Origin: Paulownia fortunei
Taxonomy: Eukaryota; Streptophyta; Magnoliopsida; Lamiales; Paulowniaceae
DNA length: 64,000 bases
Reading direction: 5' to 3'
NCBI GenBank assembly: GCA_019321725.1
Contig: CM033108.1
Location: forward strand, 8,078,060-8,142,059
Notes under the pieces: model-generated
Seen by the model: the letters and a program-made list of their open reading frames with translations, nothing else
The model's database searches: none
What the model was told of the DNA's origin: nothing
Shown: positions 12,325 to 22,856 of the stretch, in pieces
Position numbering within the stretch: the first letter of the stretch is position 1
Layout: the number at the start of each line of letters is the position of its first letter
Program-made: the position numbers and the translations under genes

Positions 12325-13800
12325 ACCTAAAACTATTGAAATGACATAATCATTGAACATTGAAGGAGTTGGTTGCTCTCAATTTGGAGAATCAACCATT
12401 CTATATCACCTATCCCAATTTGGAAGCCGACTTTGAATTCAAATCCAGGATGATTCATCTTTTGCCTACATTTCATGGTTTTGCGGGTGAGGATCTAAAT
12501 AAATACTTAAAGAAATTTTATGTTGTGTGTTCTAGTATGAAACCGGCATGCATTTCAGAAGAAAACATCAAGCTCATTGCCTTTTCTTTTTCATTAGTGG
12601 ATTTGGCAAATGAGTGACTTTATTATCTACATTTTGGCACGATTACCACATGGAACAAAATGCGAAAGGTGTTCCTTGAGAGGTATTTTCCAGCATCCAA
12701 GGTAGGGAGCATCTAAAAAGAAATATGTGGGATTTGACAATACAATGGGGAATCGCTCCATAAGTATTGGAAAAGATTTAAGAAGTTGTGCACCAGTTGT
12801 CCTCATAATCAAATCAGTGATCAACTTCTCATCCAATATTTATATGAGGGGCTTATGCCAATGGAAAGAAGCATGATTGATGTTACAAATGGAGGGCTTT
12901 AGTTGACAAAACACCCAAGGCAGCAAAGAATCTGATTGCAAACATGGCTATAAATTCTCAACAATTCATCACCCGCAATGATCTACCATCGCCACCTAAG
13001 AGTGTCAATGAGATGAACACATCAATTCTTGAACAAAAACTCTCACACTTTAGTGAAACAAATAGTTGTAGGGTAACAAGTCAAAGCATGTAGAGTATGT
13101 TGTTGCATGATAGGGCACCCCATGAATATATGTCCATCCTTCCAAAAAAGTTCTATGGAGCAAGCAAATGTGATTGGTGGTTTCCAAGTTAACCAAGACA
13201 AAGATATAATCCTTTCTCCAACACTTATAATGAAGGATGGAAGGATCATCCTAATTTGAGATACGGGAACCAACAACAACAAACCACTCCATTTCAAATG
13301 CCAAACTGATGTCCAGGTTTTCTCCAATTGAATGTGCAACCACCCTTCCAATCTCTACAACAATCGAGCGCATCCTTGGAGGATCTCGTGAAAGCACTTG
13401 CTACCGACAGTACGTAATTTCAACAAACCACACAAGACCATCTTCAACATATTGAGAATCAAGTGAGGTAAATGGCCACTAGCTTAAGCTAATTGGAAAT
13501 ACAAGGATCGGGCAAGTTACCTTCCCAATTCATGGTCAATCCTAAAGAAAATGCAAGTGCCATGACTCTTAGAACTGGGAAGCAATTGGAGTCTCCTACC
13601 TTGCCAACAAAAGAAGTATCCAGAGAGGTTTAGAAGGGTGAGTCAAGCAATACTATCCCTTCTTTAGATGATTCTCACTCTCCTACTCATCTACCACCCA
13701 TAGTCAAGGAGAATACAAAGTCGGTAACCACTCCTAAACCTCTCTCTCATACTTATGTAACACCTACACTTTTTCCTAGTAGATTAGCAAAGTCTAAGAA
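12325..13800 (+). pseudogene. Gypsy-1 gag, decayed
   Basis: The capsid region starts about 30 bp after the LTR. A readable segment at 12360-12617 contains MKELVALNLENQP, then FKSRMIHLLPTFHG, FAGEDLNKYLKKFYVVCSS and IKLIAFSFSL, which is the Athila-type retrotransposon gag pattern. Further degraded gag follows to about 13030: the YYLPPG-type segment is damaged, but the region around 12690-12850 still reads as the capsid C-terminal part. At 13095-13140 a nucleocapsid zinc-knuckle remnant keeps the His and last Cys (GHPMNICP) but has lost the normal C-x2-C spacing. There are several stops and frameshifts. The usual tRNA primer binding site and leader between LTR and gag are absent. Confidence 0.8.
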
Positions 13801-14417
13801 AGAGAAGTATAAAAAGGAAATCCTTGAAACTTTTCGAAAAGTGGAGGTAAGCATCCCTCTTCTTGATGTCATCAAGCAGTGCCTGGCTATGCCAAATTCC
13901 TCAAAGAGCTATGCACCAACAAAAGAAAGTTGAGGGGAGATAAAAAAGTGAATGTAGAGGAGAATATTTTAACAATTCTTCAAAGGAATCTCCCTCCAAA
14001 GTGCAAAGACTCGGTCACCTTCACCATTCTATGTACAATTGGTAACACCAAGTTTGAAAAGTGAATGTTAGATTTAGGTGCATCAATCAATGTCATGCTG
14101 TATACTATTTATGTTTTTTAAGTCTAGGCCCTTTAGAAGAAACTGGCGTTATCAAATTAGCGGATAGATCAAATACATACCCTAAAGGAGTTGTGGAGGA
14201 TGTTTTGATACAAGTGAATGAATTGGTTTTCCGGATGGATTTGTATGTTTCGAGATGGAGGATGATAGATACCTACATTCTACACCCATGCTCTTAGGGA
14301 AACCATTCCTATAAATAACTCGGACTAAAATTGATGTTCATGATGGCACATTATCCATGGAATTTGATGGTGAGGTAATTAGATTTAATATTTTTGAACC
14401 TATAAGGTATCCTAGTG
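13801..14417 (+). pseudogene. Gypsy-1 protease domain, decayed, cut by insertion at 14417
   Basis: The open segment from 13879 reads AKFLKELCTNKRKL, a linker typical of Athila polyproteins just before the protease. The retropepsin active-site motif D-L-G-A-S is intact at 14071-14085. Downstream, IKLADRSNTYPKG and VEDVLIQVNELVF continue the domain to about 14297. The coding sequence then runs to 14417 and resumes at 15638, interrupted by the insertion 14418-15631. An aspartic protease would process Gag-Pol; frameshifts here prevent a continuous product. Confidence 0.8.
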
Positions 14418-15631
14418 TTGCAAATTTAGTGAACGCAAGTGCACATTATCGTTAACAAGTAATAAAGTGATAAGTAGAGTATTATTCCCACGAGAACTGT
14501 TGAATCATTAAATACCGAAATTTTGTTAAATCTAATTTTATTTGAATAAACAAAAGTGAGTATTTATGATTATAATCTAAGTCTAATTAAACTAACTAAT
14601 AATCAAAATCAACTAATGATGAAATTCTAGAACTTAAAAGCCTAGGGTTATGATTTCATCATAATTAGTTCGAATTGAATAATTTATCAAATCAATCTCA
14701 ATTAATTTTTCAAATGATAGTCGAGAATCCCTAAATTATCCACTAGCCTCTCCTAAGGTCTAATGAAAATATCATCAATTGCTAACCTACTATATTCCTA
14801 TATGAATTACAACAATCAATAATTCATTAGGTTCTATGAATCTCAAACATGACTACATTAACTATGTAAGTATATTCCTATCTCACATGTAATTTTTCAT
14901 TTTTTACACATAGAACTAGACACATATATCACCTCCCGAGTCAATATAATTAGCAAATCATTCAATTAGTGGCCAAGTAATTGAAAACATTAAGAACAAT
15001 GTAGAAAATTCAACTTGAAAAATAAATTGATACAAATATTCAAAACATCATAATTAGATTACATCACAACCATAGAAAAATAAATTAGTTCATGATGGTA
15101 AAAATGAATAATAACTTAATAATATTTATGAATATAATTAAAGAAAGAAAGAGAAAAATGAAATGGAACTTGGAAGATGATGAGTTTCTTCCCTTGTAGA
15201 TGTCTTCTTCACAAATCATGGAATAATTCTCTCTTCCTCTTCTTCTCTTTTTCCTTCTTCTTTCTTTTGGCTTCTATTTACTCCTCTATCTCAAAATCAT
15301 TTGGAGGCTTTTAGAATGTTAAAAATCAGATGGAAGATGCCCTAAAGAGGCCAAATGACCATTTTGCCCTTAAAATCCCATTTGGCAACACCTAGGCGCG
15401 AATTGGCAGCGCCTAGGCGCTGTAGCTACTGTTCCTAGGTTGATTTTATTTTATTTTGAAAAATTGTAAGATTAATGTATATTTTAGTACATCCAAGTGA
15501 TATTTTTCCTTTATTTTCAAATCTACAAAACAAATACTAAAAATAATAATAAAACTCACAAAAGTCTTGAAAACTAATCAAAAAATTAAGCAAATGGTAC
15601 TCAATTAATGAGTATAAAATTCACTCATCAT
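14418..15631 (+). mobile_element. 1.2-kb non-autonomous insertion in Gypsy-1 pol, 6-bp target duplication
   Basis: The host coding sequence reads continuously from ...CCTAGTG (ending 14417) to ATGTGCATT... (15638 on), and CTAGTG is present at both junctions (14412-14417 and 15632-15637), so this is a clean insertion. It starts TTGCAAATTTAGTGAACGC and ends ATTCACTCATCAT. Near its start is an AACGCAAGTGCAC...AACAAGTAATAAAGTG block, then AT-rich noncoding sequence and a pyrimidine-rich part near 15180-15290. I see no coding capacity and no clear terminal inverted repeats, so its class is undetermined. A shorter, diverged relative may be present at 29230-29967. Confidence 0.75.
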
Positions 15632-15637
15632 CTAGTG

Positions 15638-17331
15638 ATGTGCATTCTGTTTTTGCAGTTAATATTATTGATTTTATAGCTCAACAAATATTTGAATTGA
15701 CTAGCAATGATGGATTGGATGTTGCATTGAGGAAAAATCTTTACATGGAGGACTTTAAAGAGACAAGGATGGATGTGTAACTATTGGAAAATGTGGAGGA
15801 AACAGTGGAAGGATTGGACTCATCTTCACAAAACATAAAGTATGATATCTCTTATATTGCTTTGCCATTGACTAATGAGATACTTTTACCTTCTCTGGTA
15901 CAAACACCTACCTTGGAGCTCAAACCACTCCCAGAGCATCTCAAATATGTGTATTTGGGCAAGAAAGAAACACTTCCAGTTATCATTGCTAAAGATCTCA
16001 CCAATACATAAAAGGCTAAACTTGTTAGGGTGCTTTGTGAGTATAAGATGGTTGTTGGATGGACCATTGCCGATAGCAAGTGGGTAAGCCTGGTCTAAGT
16101 GGTTTCTAAGAAATCAGGCATCACTATAGTACAAAATGATTACCAAGAGTTAGTACCTCAAAGAGTTCAAACCGGATGATGAGTTTGCATTGATTATAGG
16201 AAGCTTAACTTTTCTACTCGCAAAGATCATTTTCCTTTACCTTTCATTGATCAAATCCTTGAATGATTATCCGGTCATACTCAATATTGCTTTCTTGATG
16301 ACTAGTTGGGGTACAATCAAATCATCATCGCTTTGGAGAACTAATAGAAGACTACTTTTACTTGCCCATTTGGTATATTTGCCTACTGAAGTATGCCATT
16401 CGGACTTTGCAATGCACCGACCACATTTCAAAGATGTGTGGTGAGCATTTCCTCCGAGTATATTGAGAACATCATAGAGGTATTCATGGATGATTTCAGT
16501 GTTTATAGTGATTCAATTGACAAATGCTTAGATAACCTTATACTTGTATTTCAAAGATGTATTGAATCTAATCTTGTGCTCAATTAGGAGAAATGTTATT
16601 TTATGGTTGATCAATGGATAGTGTTGAAACATATCATCTCTACTAGGGGATTGAGGTTGATAAATCTTAGATTAATCTTGTGCGTTCTTTACCCCCATCC
16701 ACAAGTGTTAAGAGAGCTTAACTTTTTTCTTAGATATACAAGTTTTTATTGCAGGTTTATTAAAGATTTCTCCAAAATAGCACTTTCCTTGTGTAGATTG
16801 CTTCACAAAGATATGACTTTTGAGTTTGATGACAAATTGCATGGCAGTTTTTAGCAAGCTCAAGGAACTTCTCACCTCACCACCTATCATCCAACCACCA
16901 AATTGGGAACTTCTTTTGAACTTATATGCGATGTAAATAACTATATGGTTAGTGCCTTATTGAGGCAGTAAGTAGGGCGAACACCTCATGTCATTTACTA
17001 TGCATCACGTACTTTAAATGATGCCCAACTCAACTATTCCACCACTGAAAATGAACTTTTGGCAGTTATTTTTGCCTTAGAAAAATATCATTCATATTCG
17101 ATGGGTGCAAAAGTAATTATTTATTTCAATCATGCAGCCTTTAGGTACTTGCTCACCAAGAAGGATGCCAAACCTCGACTCATTCGATGGATCCTTCTTA
17201 TGCAAGAATTTGACTTGGAAATCAAGGAAAAAAAGGTGTCCGAGAACTTGGTTGCGGACCATCATAGTAGGTTGGTACATGAGGAAGATGCATTGCTATT
17301 AAACGAAGGTTTCCTGGATGAGCAACTCTAG
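15638..17331 (+). pseudogene. Gypsy-1 reverse transcriptase and RNase H, decayed
   Basis: Domains in order: protease-to-RT linker (15784-16011, LELKPLPEHLKY and ETLPVII), RT start (GWTIAD at about 16057-16074), RT fingers and palm (CIDYRKLN near 16180; MPFGLCNAPTTFQRC at 16393), catalytic box F-M-D-D at about 16485-16496 (both Asp present), thumb (RFIKDFSKIA near 16757) and RNase H ([14 protein letters not shown] near 17050; [18 protein letters not shown] at about 17140). After WTIAD the sequence jumps directly to DSKWVS, losing a block of roughly 60 codons that the related Gypsy-3 still has (63390-63580). In RNase H the conserved Asp before His-Ala-Ala is Asn (codon 17128-17130). Stops and frameshifts occur throughout. 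Confidence 0.85.
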
Positions 17332-18570
17332 CAATGAGTATGGTAACCCCTTGGTATGTCGACATTGTTAATTACTTAGTCACTAAGAGGTTGCCAGATG
17401 AATTGATCAAGGCACAAAATGAGAAGATCAAGAGCGATGTTAAATACTACATTTAGGATGATCCATACCTTTGGAAGCATTGTTCTGATCAAGTGATAAG
17501 AAGGTGCATGCATGAAAGTAATTTCATTCCCATTCTAAAATTTTATCATTCCCTTACATGTGGTAGATATTTTGGACCAAAATGGACTGCTCTCAAGGTG
17601 CTTGAAAGTGGTTTCTATTGGCCCTCATTATTCAAGGATGCCTATCATTATTGCAAGTCTTGTGATCGGTGTCAAAGGACAGGTAACTTGGGACCTAGGA
17701 ATCAAATGCCACAAACTTTTATACTTATTGTTGAATTTTTTGATGTTTAGGGCATTGATTTCATAGGCCCCTTTCCCCCTTCTTTTGATAATCTTTACAT
17801 TATACTTGTTGTTGATTATGTCTCAAAGTGGGTGGAAGCCAAAGCCACTTGGACTAATGATTCAAAAATTATAGTACATTTTGTCAAGTCCCATATTTTT
17901 TACAAGGGTTGGCACGCCTCGAGCCATGATTAGCAATAGAGGCACCCACTTTTGCAATGGGTCAGTGGAAAGCTTTTTTCAAGAAGTATAACATTACACA
18001 TCGAGTTTCCACATCATACCATCCACAAACAAGTAGGTAAACGAAGGTGTCCAATAAGGAGATCAAGTCGTCTATCCTTGAGAAAACGGTCAAAGTGAAT
18101 AGGAAAAATTGGAGCATTTACCTTGATGATGCCTTATGGGCATATCATACCACTTACAAAACTCCCATTAGCATGTCCCCCTATGGAGATGGATGCATCA
18201 GGGGAACAAAGGACGTTACAGCTCCAAAAGCTTAAGGAGATTCATAATGATGCCTATGAGAGTTCCCGGATCTACAAAGAAGACTAAGATGTTTCATGAT
18301 ATGATGATTTCTAGAAAATAATTTGTCATTGGTCAAAAGGTTTTTTTATTTCATTTACATCTTAAGTTATTTTTGGTAAATTATGCTCTCGTTGGGCTGG
18401 TCTTTTATTTCTAATTTATGGTGCAATTGAAATACAAAGTTTGAAGGCGGATAAGATATTCAAAGTAAATGGCCATAGGTTGAAACTTTACTGCGAGGAT
18501 TTTCAATCGGAGAATCTAGATGAGACCCCCATTTATGAGCCGACTTATGTGAAGGAGTGATGAGAGAGAC
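17332..18570 (+). pseudogene. Gypsy-1 integrase, catalytic triad destroyed
   Basis: The N-terminal zinc-binding region (17493-17700) has both cysteines (CKSCDRC) but the second histidine position is Tyr (GRYFG). The core follows: the first catalytic Asp is present (VDYVSKWVEA, codon 17814-17816). The second is Asn (ISNRGTHFCN, codon 17935-17937). The position of the third, normally Glu before Val-Ser-Asn, is Lys (codon 18044-18046), preceded by a TAA stop at 18038. The segment reading [20 protein letters not shown] (18125-18183) is then followed directly by sequence normally found further downstream ([17 protein letters not shown]), so a piece of the core C-terminal side has been deleted. No active integrase is possible. 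Confidence 0.85.
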
Positions 18571-20338
18571 GATGTCGGACTGAGGACGTTAAACTAAGCA
18601 CTTATTGGGAGGCAACCCAACGGATAAAAAAAAGGCATTGAGAGCTTACAATCACATATTTGATCTCTCTAATTCTCATTCTATTTTCTTTCTATCCATT
18701 TTATTTCATTTAATTCTTTTATTTTACTTTGTTTTATATATACCGATCGAACCCTATTTTATTTAATTCTTCATTTTAGTAGCCTAGGCTTACATTGAGG
18801 AAAATGTAAGGATTAAGTGTGGGGGAAGGATTTAGGACTTATATTTTTATTTTTTTAGTTTTTAGACTTATATTTTTTCTTATTTTGTTTTATGTCTAGT
18901 TTTAAAATTTTTGAGTACTAAGTGTTCTTCCAACTTCTATGATGAGAATTGAGCATGAATGAAGATATATTTTTTGGTACATGAATGAAGATTTAGGACG
19001 ATATATATTGTTTTAAACCTTAATGTTATTTTTTGGTAGATATATTTTCGTGACGATCATACTCAACTCTTTTCACATAAATAGCTATTTTCTTTAGTAT
19101 GAAGACAAGCATGTCAAAGTAGGTAGTTCTTATACCCTCACTTTAATTATCACTTATGTTTCAACATATGGGAGTTGAATATTAAAATACTTTCGGAGGT
19201 CTGTCAAGACGAACAATTGATTGAGCATCACTTGAAAAATGATTAAGTCACTATAATTTCTAGCACCATGACTAAATTAACTTGTTTTCCATATAATGGT
19301 CTGAGAGAACATCCCCCATAGTGAGCCACTTTGAACTTTTTATTGATTAAATATTTCACTGGTAACCATATCTTCTTACCTAGCCTAAATACACTATTAT
19401 CCTACCCTTATTCTAAAAATGAATTGGAACTTGAGAGACATTTCAATGATAAGGTAAGCTTGCAAAAGAAATTTGGGTTGAAATAGAAGATAAGTGAAGG
19501 GGAACTCAAAGAAAAAAGGAAATAAAGGAAAATATTGAGAAAAAATATATATTTACAAAAAAAGAAAGAAAGAAAGTTTCAAAATGTTGGAAAAGAAATT
19601 TATTGTGAGTTGCAACTAAAAATGAAATATTACAAAGTCGGTGAAGATAATAAAGAAGGGCCCAACACAATGATATTAGGCCCCGATGTTGAAACTTGTG
19701 GATTGTGAGAATCATTCATTGATGAGATTTATGTCTCTCATTTCATGAAGTTTTTAGAATCTTTGTTGCATCCTATCCCTTTCTTTCTTATACCACACAC
19801 TACCCCCTTAGCCTAATTACAACCATTGTTAAAGACCTTTTGATTTCATGTAGTGCCTTCGATGTAGTGAAGATATGTGTCAAAAGAGGAGCCTATGATG
19901 TTCGACTCTTTCATTAGAAATCGGGTGGTGGCTTTTGTAAGATTGTATGGGAATTCATCTATTTGAATCATGCATGGTTTCATCAATATTGACAATGGCT
20001 ATTCACACACACACTTAATTATGATTATTGTGGAAGTGTATTTACTTTTGAATAAATAAAGGTTAGATTCAACACTTGTTTGATTTTATTACTATATTAC
20101 ATTGTTGTTCCCTGAGAATTAATTGTTGGAATTTAGGTGTCACAGGTGTTTGTAAGTATCACCACTCAAAACCCTCACAAGACTACAACTCGTCCTGTGG
20201 TCTACCTAGGGTTTTAAAGGCTTATTGCATGTGCTAAATGCAATCATGATTTTCTATGATAGTGGATTAGCTTAGTTTGTGTTTATGCCTTATTTTAGGT
20301 TTTCTTGAGGACGAGCAAATATTAAGTGTGGGGGAATT
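18571..20338 (+). other. Gypsy-1 long 3' noncoding region with polypurine tract
   Basis: No coding sequence recognised; the env-like frame that some Athila elements carry is not visible. The stretch GAGGACGAGCAAATATTAAG leads into the polypurine tract GTGTGGGGGAA ending at 20338, right before the 3' LTR. A second copy of the same motif, TTAAGTGTGGGGGAAGG, lies about 1.5 kb upstream at 18813-18829, just after the end of pol. Confidence 0.65.
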
Positions 20339-21910
20339 TGATAAATGTACAATTTACATATTTTGTATCAATTCCACTATGTCTTTCTTATTTTGTTCTT
20401 GTTAATATTAGGTTTTATTAATGTTTTGTGTGTGATAGGAGTTTGAAAATCAAGATATTGAAAATAGGCCAAAACGAATTTGAAACTTCTTGGGCCAAAT
20501 TTAATTAACACGGTGCAACTGCTGTAATTTTTGTATTTTTGGCATAACTTTATAATTCAAAATTCTATTGACCTGATTATCGACTCATTGGAAAGATAAG
20601 TGATATATGTACAATTTTCATGTTGACAACTTATCCCAATTCAATTGATTTCAAAGAGAAAATTTCGATTAATGAGTCAAAAGTGTACTGAAACTTCCAG
20701 ATACTTCACTTTTCGTATTTGTGGAATAACTCTGACCACATATGTCATTTTGTATTAATTCAATTGTCTATGGAAAGCCAAGACACATATCTACAATTCA
20801 TTAGACACAAAATGTTAATTCGAACTAGAAAGTACTCAAAATAATTTATAAGAAGAATAATCAGAGTCGCAGCACCAATTAGACAGATTGTTTGGCTTCG
20901 CGGCACCAAAAGGGTAGAAGGTTTGGAGCTGTGGCCCCAGAAATCAGAGTTGCGGTGCCAGTTGGACAAATTGTTTAGAGCCACAGCCCCAGTTAACAAA
21001 AATTAAAAATACAAATTCTAAGTCCGATTTTGGGATTTCTTTTTGTAGAACTTTAAAAGGCATCTTCCAAGATAAAGTTGGGGACTTCTTTGGGCCATGT
21101 TAGGCTAGACTTCCTTCTTAGTTGAGGATGATTTCAATGCCCTAAACATAGGTTATTGTAATTAAATATTTGATATAATTGATCAATTTTTTAATTGAAG
21201 TTGTTTATATTTTTCTACACTTAATATTTTATGGTTATTTTCTTGGTTTGTTTGGGTACGCAACCAAATTGGGTTTGAGAACTCCCTACAACTAGATTAG
21301 AGATTTTGGATCCGTAATTGTATTGAATTTCTTATCATGTGTAGTAAATTTTGATTAACGGTTATGGGATAATTTTGTTAATTGCAATGAAAAACATAAC
21401 CTAAGTTAAATGACCCGAGCTTGTGTGGTTGTTATTTAAATCAATCTATCTTTCTTGTTTTAATGCATTCATTGAATTAAATTTTTTTTGTTCTAGATTG
21501 TTCTATTTCCAATGTTATTACCTACGGTTGATAATTTCATTGGCAACTTGTTAATAATATTGATATGACATTACAACTCATTGTCTAGTGGCGGGAAATG
21601 AAACCTTTACCTATTTTAATCAATTATTGCTTGTTGTTTTAATTTTGATTGTTTTATATTTTAATTAGTTTTAATTTTTGCGACTTAGTTACTCAATTCA
21701 ACCCCCAACCATTTGTTGTTTATTTATAGAGTTTACTTGTTGAGTCTTAATTTTAAGTTAGCAATTTTAAAGTTAAATTTCTTAGTTAATGAGTCAATAA
21801 TAAATCATTTAGTTTTGATCATCTTGGGATCGACTCCTACTTGCTCTATACTCATTAAAAAATTATTAAAGAGTAAAGTTTAAATTTAGTAGGCCCGTGA
21901 CAACTGATCA
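20339..21910 (+). repeat. 3' LTR of Gypsy-1
   Basis: Begins TGATAAATGTAC and ends CAACTGATCA, 1572 bp. It aligns along its length with the 5' LTR but lacks the segment corresponding to about 10447-10806 (junction near 21096, GGGCCATGTTAGG) and has only one copy of the 650-bp unit. The AGAGCCGC-type short array at about 20863-20996 has more units than the 5' LTR copy. Confidence 0.85.
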
Positions 21911-22441
21911 ACACCTTGTGTAGAGCACATGCCAAGCGCCTTCATAGGTGTGTATTACACGCGCCACACTATGGAGGTAATTTTCAGCAAGTCCCTTCTG
22001 GCTACCCATTATTTTCAAACCTTCCATTCCATTGAAGTTCTGATTTTATTATAAGACATCAAGGACTATGAGTTTAGGATATAGTCAAGAGCGACCGAGA
22101 TGGGAATGTTCAGATTTTACTGTTCATCTTTTTCAAATCTTTCAAAATTACAAAAAAACCTGAAAGTGACTCAATCTTTCAAAAAACATATGTCAAAAAA
22201 CATAATTTCTCATCATATACAAAACATGAAGTCATGAGACTTTACATAATATTTCTACTGTGTATAAGCATGCCTTTTTTTTTTTACTATTATTATAAAT
22301 GATGGCTTAAAACAGAGCATATGAGAATTCACCATGAAAACCTAATAAACGCATGAGAACATGAAGCATGGTTCTTTACATAATTACTCCATGTAATCAC
22401 ATTATAACACATTGAAATATATCAGGATATCAACCAATCAT

Positions 22442-22454
22442 GCTCTCATACCAA
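22442..22454 (-). other. Primer binding site of Copia-A (initiator tRNA-Met type)
   Basis: On the minus strand the sequence reads TTGGTATGAGAGC. This is one mismatch from TGGTATCAGAGC, complementary to the 3' end of initiator tRNA-Met, the usual copia primer, and it sits immediately inside the LTR at 22457. Confidence 0.65.
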
Positions 22455-22456
22455 TC

Positions 22457-22856
22457 GCATAAATAGAATGAGTTTCATGTAATTTTTTGGTTGAATTCAA
22501 CTTCATATATAGAATCTTTAATGAGTTGATTCACTGATCTTTCTTCATTAGTTTGATGCTTACAATGGTCAGAACACAACCACAAATCAAGAGGGTTCGA
22601 TTTCTGCCATCCAAAAGGCTTCAAGTTGTGGGTATTTTCTTGAAATAGAAGTCACACCAAATGTCCCTGTTAAGCCCTCCTTGTTACATTAAATTTTCTT
22701 TATTTTTATATATTGATGCAATTTTTTTTTTTTTTTTTGTTTTACAGGTTTCATTCAAATGGAGAGAAGGTGGTTATTTTCTACACATAACATGGCCTCC
22801 AAAAGGTGTCTTTTAAATAAATGTGTTGGATCGCCCCGTTAACCAATTATTCAACA
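22457..22856 (-). repeat. 5' LTR of Copia-A (separated from the body by Gypsy-1)
   Basis: About 400 bp collinear with 1758-2192. On the minus strand it begins TGTTGAATAATTGG and shares the AACCACCTTCTCTC block, the poly-A run, the AAGGAGGG block and the CCATTGTAAGCAT block. The end next to the primer site is slightly degraded (GCGA instead of a clean CA). Confidence 0.65.

Larger units (their letters stand above)
9736..21910 (+). mobile_element. Ty3/gypsy LTR retrotransposon, Athila-like (Gypsy-1), decayed
   Basis: A full-span plus-strand element: 5' LTR 9736-12324, gag, protease, reverse transcriptase/RNase H and integrase in gypsy order between about 12350 and 18570, a noncoding 3' region, polypurine tract 20325-20338 and 3' LTR 20339-21910. 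Both LTRs begin TGATAA and end ATCA. The gag type, the DLGAS protease and the long tail ending in AAGTGTGGGGGAA before TGATAA fit the Athila lineage (inference). Flanking 5-mers GCACT and ACACC agree at only three positions, so the target duplication is eroded. LTR divergence is visible in every line compared, which indicates an old insertion. Confidence 0.85.
1758..22856 (-). mobile_element. Ty1/copia LTR retrotransposon (Copia-A), split by Gypsy-1
   Basis: Read on the minus strand, the element has a 5' LTR at about 22457-22856, a primer binding site at about 22442-22454, decayed gag (about 6250-6935), decayed pol (about 3240-5760), a polypurine tract (about 2193-2201) and a 3' LTR at 1758-2192. 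The two LTR segments are collinear over most of their length: both start TGT(A/T)GAA and share the block around AACCACCTTCTCTC, a poly-A tract and a block around CCATTGTAAGCAT. Gypsy-1 occupies 9736-21910 inside it. A further 2.8 kb (6940-9735) is not explained by a copia leader, so there is probably more foreign sequence. Flanking 5-mers (ACATC and ATATG) do not form a convincing target duplication. The nesting is therefore inferred from LTR, PBS and PPT positions. Confidence 0.6.

Noticed and set aside
15852..16079. Minus-strand frame across the Gypsy-1 RT linker
   Set aside because: It is the complement of the recognisable plus-strand pol sequence.
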